A stretch of 64,000 nucleotides of DNA from Propionicimonas sp020161015 (GTDB lineage Bacteria; Actinomycetota; Actinomycetes; Propionibacteriales; Propionibacteriaceae), in contig NZ_CAXWGX010000023.1 in the NCBI RefSeq assembly GCF_964266745.1, forward strand, positions 507,457 through 571,456, read 5' to 3'. The translations under genes and the position numbers were made by a program. Positions 51,518-61,070 of the stretch are shown one piece after another (the stretch's first letter is position 1; each line of letters begins with the position of its first letter). Under the pieces are notes generated by a model, which made no database searches, was not told where the DNA came from, and worked only from the letters and a program-made list of their open reading frames with translations.

Positions 51518-53020
51518 ATGGACTTCATGATCGCAGTTGCCTACCTCGTCGCCGGCGTGGCTGCGGTCTGGCACACGGTCGATCAACTGGCTCTCCTCCG
51601 GTGGGCCCGCGCCGCACGTCGCCGCACGGTCGAACCCGAGCCCGGCCTGCCCAGCCCGGCTCCGTTCGTGGTCGTGCAGTTGCCGCTGTACAACGAGCCC
51701 CAGGTGGTCGAGCGACTGCTCGACGCTGTCGCCCGGCTCGACTACCCGGCCGGACGCTGGGCGGTGCAGGTGCTCGACGACTCCACCGACCACACTCCCG
51801 ACCTGGTGGAGGCGTGGATCGCCCGTCACGGTCGCGTTCCGGTGAGCCATGTGCGCCGCCGGCACCGGGACGGGTTCAAGGCGGGCGCGCTGTCCGCAGG
51901 CCTGGCGCTGCTGCCGCAGGCTGACTACGTCGCGATCCTCGACGCCGACTTCGTCGTCCCCGTCGACTTCCTGCGCCGGTGCGTGGCGCGGTTCGCACCC
52001 GACGTCGCCGTGGTACAGGGTGCGTGGGGCCACCTGAACCCCGACGAGAACCTGTTCACGATCGCCGGGTCGGTGATGATGGACAATCACTTCCAGCTCG
52101 AGCAGGCCGGACGCCAGGCGTCCGGCTCGTTCCTCGCGTTCAACGGCACTGCCGGGGTGATCAGCGTGGCCGCGATTCGGGCCGTCGGCGGCTGGCGGTC
52201 GGACACCCTCACCGAGGACTTCGACCTCAGCCTCCGGCTTCAGCTGGCCGGCTGGCGGGTGCGGTACGACCCGTCGATCGTGGTGCCGGCCGAAGTGCCG
52301 GCGAGCCCGGCGGCGATGCGCCTGCAGCAACACCGCTGGATGCGTGGTGTCGCGCAGAACTCCCGTCGGTTCCTCTCGCGGCTGGCCGGTTCCCGCCTCC
52401 GGCTGCGCACGCGCCTGCACCTGGCGAGCCAGGTCTTCGAGACGGGCACCTTCGCCGCCGTCGGCGCCGTGGTCCTCCTCTCACCCCTGGTCGCCTGGCG
52501 GGTCGGCGCCGGGGCCATCCCGGCGTGGGTGGGCTGGAACCTCCCACTGCTGGTCGCGTTCGCCGGCCTGCTCCCGGTGTACCTGTTCTCCCTGCGTCCC
52601 AGAATCCCGAGCCCCGGGCTCCGGGTCTGGCGCTACCTGCAGTTCCTCCTGGTGTCGGCCTCGTTGGCGATCCACAACGCACTGGCTGTCGCGGCCGGCT
52701 GGACGGGACGCCCGGCCGGCTTCGAGCGGACGCCCAAGGCGGGTGGGGGCGGGGGGACGCCGATGCCGGACGAGTCGGCCGGTCGGCGTCCGCGGCGCGC
52801 GACGAGGACGCTCGAAGCCATCCTCGGCGTCCTCGTCGGCGCGTCGATCCTGATCATTGGTGTGAGCAACCCCTCCCTCGTCGGCTACCTGTGGCCGAGT
52901 CTGGGGTGGGTCGCCGGCACCGTCCTTCTGCTAGCTCGACAGGCGGCCGGGTTGCCGAGAGCGACCTCGCCGCGCCACGGGCCCACCACCGCGGGCCTCG
53001 ACATCCCATCCCACCACTAG
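51518..53020 (+). CDS. Membrane glycosyltransferase family 2 (processive, cellulose/mannan-synthase-like)
   Basis: A 500-aa membrane enzyme polymerising or transferring sugars from nucleotide donors. One N-terminal helix (about 3-22) is followed by a GT-A domain with the full D,D,D,QxxRW set: Asp87-Asp88 (LDDSTD), Asp142/Asp144 (LDADF), TED at 232-234, and QQHRW at 270-274. Four to six C-terminal helices follow (about 310-370, 390-415 and 445-490). The layout resembles CESA-like mannan or glucan synthases. GGAGG precedes ATG 51518. It is the first gene of a tight operon (17-base gap) with a 999-aa protein and a HET-C-like protein. The product may decorate the envelope component on which those proteins act. 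Confidence 0.88.
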   Translation: MDFMIAVAYLVAGVAAVWHTVDQLALLRWARAARRRTVEPEPGLPSPAPFVVVQLPLYNEPQVVERLLDAVARLDYPAGRWAVQVLDDSTDHTPDLVEAWIARHGRVPVSHVRRRHRDGFKAGALSAGLALLPQADYVAILDADFVVPVDFLRRCVARFAPDVAVVQGAWGHLNPDENLFTIAGSVMMDNHFQLEQAGRQASGSFLAFNGTAGVISVAAIRAVGGWRSDTLTEDFDLSLRLQLAGWRVRYDPSIVVPAEVPASPAAMRLQQHRWMRGVAQNSRRFLSRLAGSRLRLRTRLHLASQVFETGTFAAVGAVVLLSPLVAWRVGAGAIPAWVGWNLPLLVAFAGLLPVYLFSLRPRIPSPGLRVWRYLQFLLVSASLAIHNALAVAAGWTGRPAGFERTPKAGGGGGTPMPDESAGRRPRRATRTLEAILGVLVGASILIIGVSNPSLVGYLWPSLGWVAGTVLLLARQAAGLPRATSPRHGPTTAGLDIPSHH

Positions 53021-53037
53021 CCCGGGGGTACACCGGA

Positions 53038-56037
53038 ATGGTCACCTTGTTCAACTTCGTCACGATCCGCAATCCACGAACGCCCACCGAGAAGGAGCTT
53101 GTCACGGGCTTCTTCAAGCCTCCCGATGGCGGGACGGCCTTGCTGAACGAGGTCGCGGAAGCCCGCGCCAAGGGCGGCGGAGCGGCCCGACGCCGCCTGT
53201 TGCGAGCGCGGGGGACCGAGGTCGCGTACGGCAGCGTGGAGGCCTTTGCCGAGCGGGAGCACACGGCGGGGCGTGCCGCCGCCTGGATGCTCGAGAACGG
53301 CCCGAACCTCACCGTGGGCAGTCTCGAGGAGCTGCGGTCGCGGCACGAGCCGCTCGATGGGGAGACGCTCGGCCGGATCTGGGACAACCTCGCCATCCTC
53401 ACCTACGTCGGCGGCTCGCCCGACCTGCGCGAGCAGCTGGTCGCGGCCCTGCGTGCCCACCACGTGCTCACGGCCGAGAAGCCGGCCACCGACGAGGAGG
53501 CTCGCCGCCTCGCCGAGGCGACACCACTGTTCACGGCGGCCGTCCACGGCACCACCAGCTTCGTGAAGACCCCTGTCGACAACCCCGCCGACGAGCCCGG
53601 GACGGGTCGCAGCGACGCCCATGCGGAGCGGGCGGCGAAGCTCGCGGCGACCCACGCCCGGCTCGCCGCCATCATCGAGCGGGCGAAGGAGACTGCCCGT
53701 GCCGCCGCCGTGCAGCCGCCGTTCGTCCCGTTCTACGAATCCGTCGATGACGCGTCGCAGCGACCGGTCGCCAGTGAACCCACCAAGCCGGGCAAGAAGG
53801 CAGCGACACGGCCCGGGCCGGACGCGGCGAAGCCGGTGGAACCCACCCGCCTGGTGCTCGACGAGGACGCGATGAGTCGTCTGGACGAGGCGAGCAGGGA
53901 GGTGCTCACGGAGCTGGACGTGCGTGTCGGCGACTCGGTGTCGCTCGCGGTGAACCGGATCGTGGCCGAGAGCGCGCGGGTCGGCGCCGAGCAGGCCGCC
54001 CTCGCACCCCCACAACGGGTCGCCCGGATCGGCGGCTCGGTCTGGGTGGCCAACGTCGCCCGCCAGTCGGCGGCCACCGAACGCTGGCGGGTCGCGGACG
54101 ACCGGACGGCCGACCAGTACGGCACGTTCTGGGGTGCGGAACTCGAACCCGTCGAACGGTTCCGGTGCCGCGTCCGTCCGCTCGGGATCGGCGACTTCCG
54201 CCGGGTCGAACAGGAGCCGTGCTGCTGGGTGCCGGGGGAGGTGGCCCACATCGAGAACGTGCTCAAGGGCGAGACCAAGGAGCGCACCACCGAGAGCAGG
54301 ACGACGACGGAGGTGTTCTCCTCGGTCACGCTGGAGGAGGAGACCAACAAGGAGAAGGACACCCAGACCACGGACCGCTTCGAGATGGAGAAGGAGGTTG
54401 CCAAGACCCTCGAGCAGAGCCTGAAGTTCGACATCGGCGTGAACGTGAGTGCCAGCTACGGGCCGGTGAAGATCGTGGCGGACACGAAGTTCGCCACCTC
54501 GGTCTCCACGAAGGAGGCCGACAAGCAGGCCACCAAGTTCGCCAAGGAGGTCACCGACAAGACCGTCGAGAAGGTGATCAGCCGGACGAAGGAGGAGCGG
54601 TCCACCCGAACCACCACCGAGTTCTCCGAACGCAACCTGCACAAGCTGGAGGCCGTCGACGACCATGTCGTGGGCCTGTACCGCTGGGTCGACAAGATCT
54701 ACAAGGCCAAGGTGGTCAACTACGGCAAGCGGCTCATGTTCGAGTTCCTGGTACCCGAGCCGGCAGCCTTCCACCTGTACGCCCAGACCGATCCGGGAAG
54801 CGACGCGAGTGGTGGCCTGGTGAAGCCGATCGACCCGCGCTCCGATGAGGCGGCCTCGGCCTACGGCCGGCCGAAGCTGGCCGATTTCAGCGTGGTGAGC
54901 GAGACGAACTACGCGTTCTGGGCAGCGACCTATGGCGCCCTGGTGGAGCCGCCACCGGCGATCACGGTCACCACCTCGAAGGCGTACAGCCGTGCGGACA
55001 TGGACCAGACCGTCCAGTTCGCCGACTCCAAGACCGACCTCGCGATGCCCGCCGGCTACGACGCGTCGACCTTCTTCTGCAGCTACGCGCTGCACAGCGA
55101 GAACCAGAGCGGCGGCAACAACTGGATCACCACCATGATCGGCCGGCAGTCGAAGTTCACGACGACCGGCGGGTCGTTCTCCGGCTTCCTGGACGGCGAG
55201 GACGACCTGGTGCCGGTCAACACCGTCGGCCGCACCCGGTTCTACGCCCTCAACGTCGAGGTCAACTGCACCCGGCGTCCCGAGGCGTACCTGGCGTGGA
55301 AGCAGAAGACGTTCCGGGCGATCATCGACGGCTACACGTCCCAGCTCGCCGCCTACGAGACCGCCCTGGCACAGCTGAAGGCCCAAGCCGGAGTCGAGAT
55401 CCAGGGCAACAACCCCGCGTTCAACCGCCAGACCGAAGCCGAGGAACTCCAGAAGGGGTGCCTTCGCCTTCTGACCAGCTGCGTCGACCTGCCCTCGGAC
55501 GCCATGAAGGACGGCGGGGAGTACGGGTACCCCGAGTTCGACTGCTGCGAGGCGATCCGCGACGGCAGCATCGTGCAGTTCTTCCAGCAACTGTTCGAGT
55601 GGCCGCTGATCACCTACTCGTTCTACCCGTACTTCTGGGGCCGGAAGGCGAAGTGGGTGGAGCTGTATCACCTCGATGACGTCGACCCGATCTTCCGGTC
55701 GTTCCTGCGCTCCGGGTTCGCCCGTGTCGTCGTGCCCGTGCGGCCCGGCTACGAGAAGGCAGCGCTCCGGTTCCTCGCCGACGGCAGCATCTGGGACGGC
55801 GGCGCCACCCCCGGCGTGGACGACCCGATGTACGTCGCCATCGAGAACGACCTGAAGGAGCCGGTCGGGGTGGTCGACCCCGACATCGAACCATGGGAGA
55901 TCAAGCTCCCGACCACGCTGACCGTGTTGCAGTGCGAGTCCGGCTGCGTCCCCGGCACCGGGCTCCCGTGTCCGTGCCAGGACGAGGAGACCGACCACGA
56001 CCATGACGAGGACGACACCGAGGATGACGACGGGTAG
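53038..56037 (+). CDS. 999-aa protein of unknown function with long charged helical region
   Basis: No signal peptide or clear transmembrane helix is visible. Residues 1-380 are helical, Ala/Glu/Arg-rich. At about 395-410 the motif PGEVAHIENVLKGETKERT begins a 180-residue Lys/Glu/Thr-rich segment (TESRTTTEV, EEETNKEKDTQ, KEVTDKTVEKV) with an amphipathic middle (FDIGVNVSASYGPVKIVAD). It ends at RLMFEFLVPEPAAFHLYA near 570. The remainder is mixed alpha/beta, with FDCCEAIRDG and YPYFWGRKAKWVELYHLDD. The C terminus is Cys-rich (CESGC, CPCQ) then an Asp/Glu/His tail (DHDHDEDDTEDDDG) that could bind metal. ATG 53038 is followed at once by a GTG. I do not recognise the family; a large scaffold or injection/pore component are possibilities only. 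Confidence 0.7.
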   Translation: MVTLFNFVTIRNPRTPTEKELVTGFFKPPDGGTALLNEVAEARAKGGGAARRRLLRARGTEVAYGSVEAFAEREHTAGRAAAWMLENGPNLTVGSLEELRSRHEPLDGETLGRIWDNLAILTYVGGSPDLREQLVAALRAHHVLTAEKPATDEEARRLAEATPLFTAAVHGTTSFVKTPVDNPADEPGTGRSDAHAERAAKLAATHARLAAIIERAKETARAAAVQPPFVPFYESVDDASQRPVASEPTKPGKKAATRPGPDAAKPVEPTRLVLDEDAMSRLDEASREVLTELDVRVGDSVSLAVNRIVAESARVGAEQAALAPPQRVARIGGSVWVANVARQSAATERWRVADDRTADQYGTFWGAELEPVERFRCRVRPLGIGDFRRVEQEPCCWVPGEVAHIENVLKGETKERTTESRTTTEVFSSVTLEEETNKEKDTQTTDRFEMEKEVAKTLEQSLKFDIGVNVSASYGPVKIVADTKFATSVSTKEADKQATKFAKEVTDKTVEKVISRTKEERSTRTTTEFSERNLHKLEAVDDHVVGLYRWVDKIYKAKVVNYGKRLMFEFLVPEPAAFHLYAQTDPGSDASGGLVKPIDPRSDEAASAYGRPKLADFSVVSETNYAFWAATYGALVEPPPAITVTTSKAYSRADMDQTVQFADSKTDLAMPAGYDASTFFCSYALHSENQSGGNNWITTMIGRQSKFTTTGGSFSGFLDGEDDLVPVNTVGRTRFYALNVEVNCTRRPEAYLAWKQKTFRAIIDGYTSQLAAYETALAQLKAQAGVEIQGNNPAFNRQTEAEELQKGCLRLLTSCVDLPSDAMKDGGEYGYPEFDCCEAIRDGSIVQFFQQLFEWPLITYSFYPYFWGRKAKWVELYHLDDVDPIFRSFLRSGFARVVVPVRPGYEKAALRFLADGSIWDGGATPGVDDPMYVAIENDLKEPVGVVDPDIEPWEIKLPTTLTVLQCESGCVPGTGLPCPCQDEETDHDHDEDDTEDDDG

Positions 56038-56049
56038 GGCAGCCGAGCC

Positions 56050-57909
56050 ATGGGGGACATCTCGACGCACGCCGAGATCACCGAGCACACGGTGGCCGAG
56101 GCGAAGCGGTTCATCAGCACGACCGACATTCCCGACGCGGAGTACACCTTCCTTGAGCTGGGGAACTTCCTCACCGACGTCTCCCAGTTCAGGGACCCTC
56201 CGGCCTTCCACCGGGCCCGTGACCGGGCGAGGGCGCAGGCGCAGTCGCAGAGCGTGTTCGCCGGCATGGCAGGCGCCGACGACTGGGTGAGGGACGTCTT
56301 CGGGCGGCGCAGTGGCCCGGTGAACGGGGGGCTGGCCGACCTGATGGCCGGGCTGATGCAGGCGTTCACCCAACTCCTGTTCGACGACGACGGCCTCCCG
56401 GTGCTCGGTGCCGGCCTCGGCCTGCTCGGAACGGGACGCCGTCCCGCCCTCATCCCTGCCCACGGGATCCCCCCGGCCGACGTGAGCAGGGCGATCACCG
56501 CCCACTTCACCCAGTACTTCCCGCACGAGCACCTGGACTTCCCGCCGACGCACCGGCCCCTGCCGACCCACCGGACCGACCGCATCTTCCAACGGCAGTC
56601 ACGCGGTCTGATCGGCTACCTGGAGTGGTACCTGCAGTACGTGTCGGAGGAGTTGTCCAAGCTGGAGTCGGAGTGGGCGACGGCGAAGGCCGGCGGCATC
56701 ACCCCGGCGGCACGGCAGGACTTCCTGATCCGGCTGGGACACCTGTCGCATCCGATCGAGGACTACTACTTCCACGCCAATCTGCTCGACCTGTACCAAT
56801 GGCGCGACGTCCGGGCGGCCAACCCGGCGCTGAGCCCGTCCGTCCCGGCCGAGCTGAACACCCTGATCGATCGCAGCCTCGCCGGGACGAGCCTCTCGTC
56901 AGGATCGGTCCCGCTGCGACGCATCCTTCATCGTCGGCTTCGCTACCCGGTCTGGTCCACCAACACGGCCCTGTCCACCACCGCGTCCGAGGACGCCGCC
57001 GACCTCGTCTTCACCGGCGGCTTCGGTGACGCCGACGTCTCGCACACCCTCGGCGGGGCACTGGAGGCCATCGAGGCCAAGATCGCGGCGCTGCCCAGTG
57101 CCGTGGATCCCCGAACCACCCACCTGGTGTTGATCAGGTTGCTGCTGAGCGCGAGCGCGCGCCAGGCGATGATCAGCGGGGGGACGCTGGAGGCCATGCG
57201 GACCACACATCTCGCCCAGCTCCGGGCAGGTGACTATCCGCGGGAGATCGCCAGGTGGCAGGGCGCAGGGCTCCTGTGCTCGCACGCCGCCGACCGCCTC
57301 CGTGCGGCGTTCGCGGGGGACCTCACGATCAGCAACCGGCACAGTGGGAACTTCGTCACCTTCCCCGGGCCCGGCGCGATCCTGATCACGATGCTCGAGC
57401 AGGTGCAGCGCGAACGCGATGCCAGTTCCGGCGCGAAGAGCCGGCTGGACGGGCGCGCCGCGTCGATGTACGAGGAGGGGAGCGCCAACGGGGCCACGGC
57501 GGAGAACATCGGAACGCACTCGCTGATGTCCAAGGACACCCGCCGATCCGACCCGATGCGCGCCGAGGCGGTCGGTTTCGCGAAGCACGCGGCAGCCAGC
57601 GTCGTCACGACGCTGCTGAAGCGGGTCTACTCGCCCGCGCCCCTCAACGAAGGGCTCGACTGGGACTCCCTGTTGCGGTTCTACCTGCGCCCGGTCGCAC
57701 CCTCGGTGTCGGGACCGTGGGAGAACGAGGTCCTTGACGGGGTCCGCCGGGGCGCCGCCCAGCCCCGCGTGGACGCCGTCGCCCAGCAGCCCGGCTTCGC
57801 CCGGCTCGGGCCCTCCCTGGACGCCGCGAAGCTGGCCGCCCGGCGCTCGGGCACGACCAGGGACGGTCTCGAGGCCTACTACCGCAGCTTCGAGACCGAT
57901 CCGCCCTGA
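56050..57909 (+). CDS. HET-C-like domain protein (zinc-phospholipase-C-related fold)
   Basis: A 619-aa protein with the layout of bacterial and fungal HET-C homologues. It has an N-terminal THAEITEHTV (His7, His13), FPHEHLDFP (His159, His161), and the signature LGHLSHPIEDYYFHANLLDL starting at 229 (His231, His234, Glu237, Asp238, His242). Later comes ENIGTHSLMSKD (His490), the usual GTHS element. The histidines and acidic residues suggest a metal site like that of zinc-dependent phospholipases; membrane-lipid activity is inferred. In fungi HET-C governs incompatibility-type cell death. ATG 56050 is 12 bases after the 999-aa gene, so both proteins are co-made. I see no secretion signal. Confidence 0.72.
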   Translation: MGDISTHAEITEHTVAEAKRFISTTDIPDAEYTFLELGNFLTDVSQFRDPPAFHRARDRARAQAQSQSVFAGMAGADDWVRDVFGRRSGPVNGGLADLMAGLMQAFTQLLFDDDGLPVLGAGLGLLGTGRRPALIPAHGIPPADVSRAITAHFTQYFPHEHLDFPPTHRPLPTHRTDRIFQRQSRGLIGYLEWYLQYVSEELSKLESEWATAKAGGITPAARQDFLIRLGHLSHPIEDYYFHANLLDLYQWRDVRAANPALSPSVPAELNTLIDRSLAGTSLSSGSVPLRRILHRRLRYPVWSTNTALSTTASEDAADLVFTGGFGDADVSHTLGGALEAIEAKIAALPSAVDPRTTHLVLIRLLLSASARQAMISGGTLEAMRTTHLAQLRAGDYPREIARWQGAGLLCSHAADRLRAAFAGDLTISNRHSGNFVTFPGPGAILITMLEQVQRERDASSGAKSRLDGRAASMYEEGSANGATAENIGTHSLMSKDTRRSDPMRAEAVGFAKHAAASVVTTLLKRVYSPAPLNEGLDWDSLLRFYLRPVAPSVSGPWENEVLDGVRRGAAQPRVDAVAQQPGFARLGPSLDAAKLAARRSGTTRDGLEAYYRSFETDPP

Positions 57910-58019
57910 CCGGTTCGGAGAAGTTGACCACGCGAACTCCCTGCCGGCCTGCGTGCGGCGACGGGCTTGGGCAAGAGTGCAGTCTGGACGCGCCGTTCGC
58001 CTCGGGTGAAGGTGGGGAG

Positions 58020-58532
58020 ATGCAGCTGGCCGACTTCTACTCGCTGATGGCGATCACGTGCTTCACCCTGGTCGGCCTGTGGTGGACGGTGGTCGAGCGG
58101 CACCCCGAGTGGAAGGCGGACCCGACCCGGCGCAGGCTGGCCGGTGGTGTGTACCTTTCCTTCCTGCTGCCAGGCCTGATGAGCACGTTCGCACAGGTGG
58201 ACGCGGGCAATCCGCTGGTCTGGCGCAGCAGCTTCGCGGTCGCGGCCCTGACCGGCGCGGTCACCACCCTCCGGCTGGTGTCGGTGGAGCGTGGGACGGG
58301 CTACCGCGGCCCGTTTCGACGGTTCCGCTGGCTGGTCGCCGTGGTCTACGGCGTGATCCTGCTCGTCGCAATCGTGCCCGGGGTGGCGACGGCGACCGGC
58401 GGAACGCCGCTGCAGCTCGCCTCGGTCGCGCTGATCCTGCTGGTGGTGATGGCCCATGGCCTGACGTGGGAGTTCATGATGGAGCCCGAGTCGGCCGTTG
58501 CCCGGACGACCAGCCCGCCGACGGGCAGCTAG
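58020..58532 (+). CDS. Small membrane protein, unknown function
   Basis: A 170-aa protein with five hydrophobic helices (about 3-24, 38-60, 68-86, 102-125 and 132-152). RRLAGGVYLSFLLPGLMSTF and VYGVILLVAIVPGVATA are the best-defined segments. GGTGGGGAG precedes ATG 58020. It lies 110 bases after the HET-C-like gene and 123 before the SPFH gene, same strand, so it may belong to either unit. Family not recognised. Confidence 0.6.
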   Translation: MQLADFYSLMAITCFTLVGLWWTVVERHPEWKADPTRRRLAGGVYLSFLLPGLMSTFAQVDAGNPLVWRSSFAVAALTGAVTTLRLVSVERGTGYRGPFRRFRWLVAVVYGVILLVAIVPGVATATGGTPLQLASVALILLVVMAHGLTWEFMMEPESAVARTTSPPTGS

Positions 58533-58655
58533 GTTGCCCGACGTTCACCGCGCTCGCCGTCAGGGTCAGTAGGGTGAGCGTGTGCGGGAGAGGCGGCACC
58601 TACCCGGACCTGCCAGCGGCGGCAGACGAGGAACCCACAGACGAAGGAGCCTTTG

Positions 58656-59825
58656 ATGGGACTTATTCAGGCGGCGATCGGAGCACTCGGCGGAACGCTG
58701 GCCGATCAGTGGAAGGACTTCTACACCGTCCCGGGCGGTCTGGCCCCGACGGCAGCACTGTTCGCTGCGGTCCCGCAGGGGCAGAACGCCGGGCGCGGCT
58801 CGAACACGCACGGCTCTGAAGGTGTGATCAGCAACGGCAGCCGCATCCTCGTCCCCGAGGGCTACGGCCTGGTCCTGATGCAGGACGGCGCCATCACCGG
58901 CTTCGCCGCGCAGGCGGGCGCCTACGAGTGGAACTCCGAGGCCCAGGACTCCCAGTCGATCTTCGCCGGCAACGACATCGTGAGCTCGACCGTGGTCACG
59001 TCCTGGGAGCGATTCAAGTTCGGCGGCCGCCCCGGCACCCAGCAGCGGGCCTACTTCGTCACGCTCAAGGAACTGCCCAACAACCGCTTCGGCACCCAGT
59101 CCGAGATCTACTGGGACGACGCCTACATGAACGCCCAGGTGGGCGCGATCACCCGCGGCACCTACACGCTGAAGATCGTCGACCCGATCCTCTTCATCAA
59201 GTCGTTCGTCCCCGCGACCTACCTCGAGCCTGGACGTGTCTTCGACTTCACCGACATCGAGAACGACGCGGCGGCCCAACTGTTCAACGAGGTCGTCGGC
59301 TCACTCGCGCCCGCCTTCTCGATGTACACCAACGATCCCGCGAAGGGCCGGATCACCAAGATCCAGCAGGACTCGGACGGCTTCGCGAGGAGCCTCTCCG
59401 CGGCGGTCGAGGAGAACTACCAGTGGCGCGCCGAGCGCGGCCTCGCGATCGTGTCGACGGCGATCATCTCGATCGAGTACGACGAGATGACCCGCGAGCT
59501 GCTTCGCAACGTGCAGCGCGCCGACGCTCTTTCCGGCGGACGCGGCAACTCCAACCTTCAGGCCTCGGTGGCGGCCGGCTTCGAGGCCGCAGGCGAGAAC
59601 CAGGGCCCCGGCGGGTTGGTGGGCATGGGCATGGCGGCCGGCACGACCGGTATCGGGGCCCTGCAGCAGCCGGTGCAGCCCGCCCCGCAGGCGCCGGCGC
59701 CCGCCCCGCAGGCTCCGGCGGAGGATCCGGTGGCGAAGCTGGCGAAGTTCAAGGAGATGCTCGACGCCGGGCTGATCACCCAGGCCGACTACGACGCCGC
59801 GAAGGCGAAGGCGCTGGGGCTCTAG
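58656..59825 (+). CDS. SPFH-domain protein with C-terminal SHOCT domain (YdjI/virion-core-like)
   Basis: A 389-aa protein. Residues about 30-290 match the YdjI-type SPFH domain (SNGSRILVPEGYGLVLMQDG, GAYEWNSE, TRGTYTLKIVDP, ERGLAIVSTAIISIEYDE). A Gln/Pro/Ala-rich low-complexity linker follows at about 335-362, then a SHOCT domain (LAKFKEMLDAGLITQADYD). SPFH proteins form large membrane-bound ring or cage assemblies; B. subtilis YdjI works with PspA-like YdjF and zinc-ribbon YdjG in membrane stress. ATG 58656 has AAGGAG seven bases upstream. The zinc-ribbon gene follows nine bases later. Confidence 0.85.
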   Translation: MGLIQAAIGALGGTLADQWKDFYTVPGGLAPTAALFAAVPQGQNAGRGSNTHGSEGVISNGSRILVPEGYGLVLMQDGAITGFAAQAGAYEWNSEAQDSQSIFAGNDIVSSTVVTSWERFKFGGRPGTQQRAYFVTLKELPNNRFGTQSEIYWDDAYMNAQVGAITRGTYTLKIVDPILFIKSFVPATYLEPGRVFDFTDIENDAAAQLFNEVVGSLAPAFSMYTNDPAKGRITKIQQDSDGFARSLSAAVEENYQWRAERGLAIVSTAIISIEYDEMTRELLRNVQRADALSGGRGNSNLQASVAAGFEAAGENQGPGGLVGMGMAAGTTGIGALQQPVQPAPQAPAPAPQAPAEDPVAKLAKFKEMLDAGLITQADYDAAKAKALGL

Positions 59826-59834
59826 GGACGCGGG

Positions 59835-61070
59835 ATGAGCGACTCCGAGGCGATGCCCGCGGAGGTGGCGGCCGCAGCCCAGCCCCCGGCCGACGCGCCC
59901 GGGCCGCAGACCGTCGACACCTCGAACGAGGCCCTGCGCGACGGCGTCAACCGGTGCCCGAAGTGCGGCTCGACCGACATCCAGCTGCGGGTCTCGGCCG
60001 GCATGCTGGTCTGCCTGTTCTGCCGCTACGAGTGGTCCGAGGCGATGATCGAGCCGAAGGTGTCCGGTGAGGCGCCGCTGCAGGACCTCACCGGGACGGT
60101 CGTCGCCTCCGGCGCCACCGACATCTCCCCGGAGGTCTCCGGTGTCATCACCCTGAAGTGCGCCGGTTGCGGCTCCGAGGTCGTGGTGAACACGGCCGCG
60201 GCGATGTCGTCGCGCTGCCACTGGTGTCGGCACGTCCTCACCATCAACGAACAGGTGCCCAACGGCGCGGTGCCGGATGCCGTCCTGCCGTTCGGCATCA
60301 CCCGTGACCAGGCCGTGCAGCACATCCGCGACTTCGCCGGCGCCCGCAGGCTTTTCGCCCACCGGAGGTTCCGCAGCGACTTCGCCCCGGAGAAGGTGGT
60401 CGGGGTCTACCTGCCCTACATGGTCGTCGACGGCAACGCCAGCGCCGACGTGCAGGGCTTCGGAGAGGTCGAGACCAGGCGCTACACCCGGCGCAACGGC
60501 GACCACGACGAGACCTACTACGACGCGGACGTGTACCAGGTGGGCCGGCACGTCGACTTCACCGTCGACGACCTCACCATCGAGTCCTCGGCCGAGCGGG
60601 CGAACATGAACGCCTTCGTCAACACGAACAACGTGATCAACGCGATCCTGCCGTTCGACACCAAGAGCGCGGTGCAGTGGAATGCCAACTACCTCGTCGG
60701 CTTCACCTCCGAGCGTCGCGACCAGGACGTGTCGCAGGTGCAGCCCGTCCTGGAGGACCAGCTGCTGTCCATCGCCCGCTCCCAGGTCGAGGGGTCGGTG
60801 GCCAGGTACAACCGGGGCGTGCGCTGGGAGGCCGAGCACCTCTCCGTCCACGGCACGCGCTGGGTTTCGATGTACCTGCCGGTGTGGCTCTACTCCTTCT
60901 ACTCCGAGGAGAACGGCCGGGCGATGGTGCACTACATCGCGGTGAACGGCAGAACCGGCGAGACCATGGGCAGCATCCCGGTCTCCCAGGGACGACTGAT
61001 CCTGGCGGCGCTGACCGTTGGCACGGTGTTGGAGGCAATCGCGCTGTGGCTCCTGGTGGTGATGTCATGA
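59835..61070 (+). CDS. Double zinc-ribbon membrane-anchored protein (YdjG-like)
   Basis: A 411-aa protein with two zinc ribbons: Cys41, Cys44, Cys60, Cys63 (CPKCG...CLFC) and Cys109, Cys112, Cys128, Cys131 (CAGCG...CHWC). An alpha/beta body follows (LPFGITRDQAVQHIRDFA, EKVVGVYLPYMVVDG, YLPVWLYSFYSE), with one C-terminal transmembrane helix at about 388-409. This is the layout of TFIIB-type zinc-ribbon proteins of the YdjG group that accompany YdjI SPFH proteins. It probably anchors the SPFH assembly or recruits clients to the membrane. The stop overlaps the next start by four bases (ATGA). Confidence 0.82.
   Translation: MSDSEAMPAEVAAAAQPPADAPGPQTVDTSNEALRDGVNRCPKCGSTDIQLRVSAGMLVCLFCRYEWSEAMIEPKVSGEAPLQDLTGTVVASGATDISPEVSGVITLKCAGCGSEVVVNTAAAMSSRCHWCRHVLTINEQVPNGAVPDAVLPFGITRDQAVQHIRDFAGARRLFAHRRFRSDFAPEKVVGVYLPYMVVDGNASADVQGFGEVETRRYTRRNGDHDETYYDADVYQVGRHVDFTVDDLTIESSAERANMNAFVNTNNVINAILPFDTKSAVQWNANYLVGFTSERRDQDVSQVQPVLEDQLLSIARSQVEGSVARYNRGVRWEAEHLSVHGTRWVSMYLPVWLYSFYSEENGRAMVHYIAVNGRTGETMGSIPVSQGRLILAALTVGTVLEAIALWLLVVMS

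Noticed and set aside
53017..56592. 1191-codon minus-strand open frame
   Set aside because: It is antisense to the 999-aa gene; its composition is a codon shadow and the sense strand has operon spacing and HET-C downstream.
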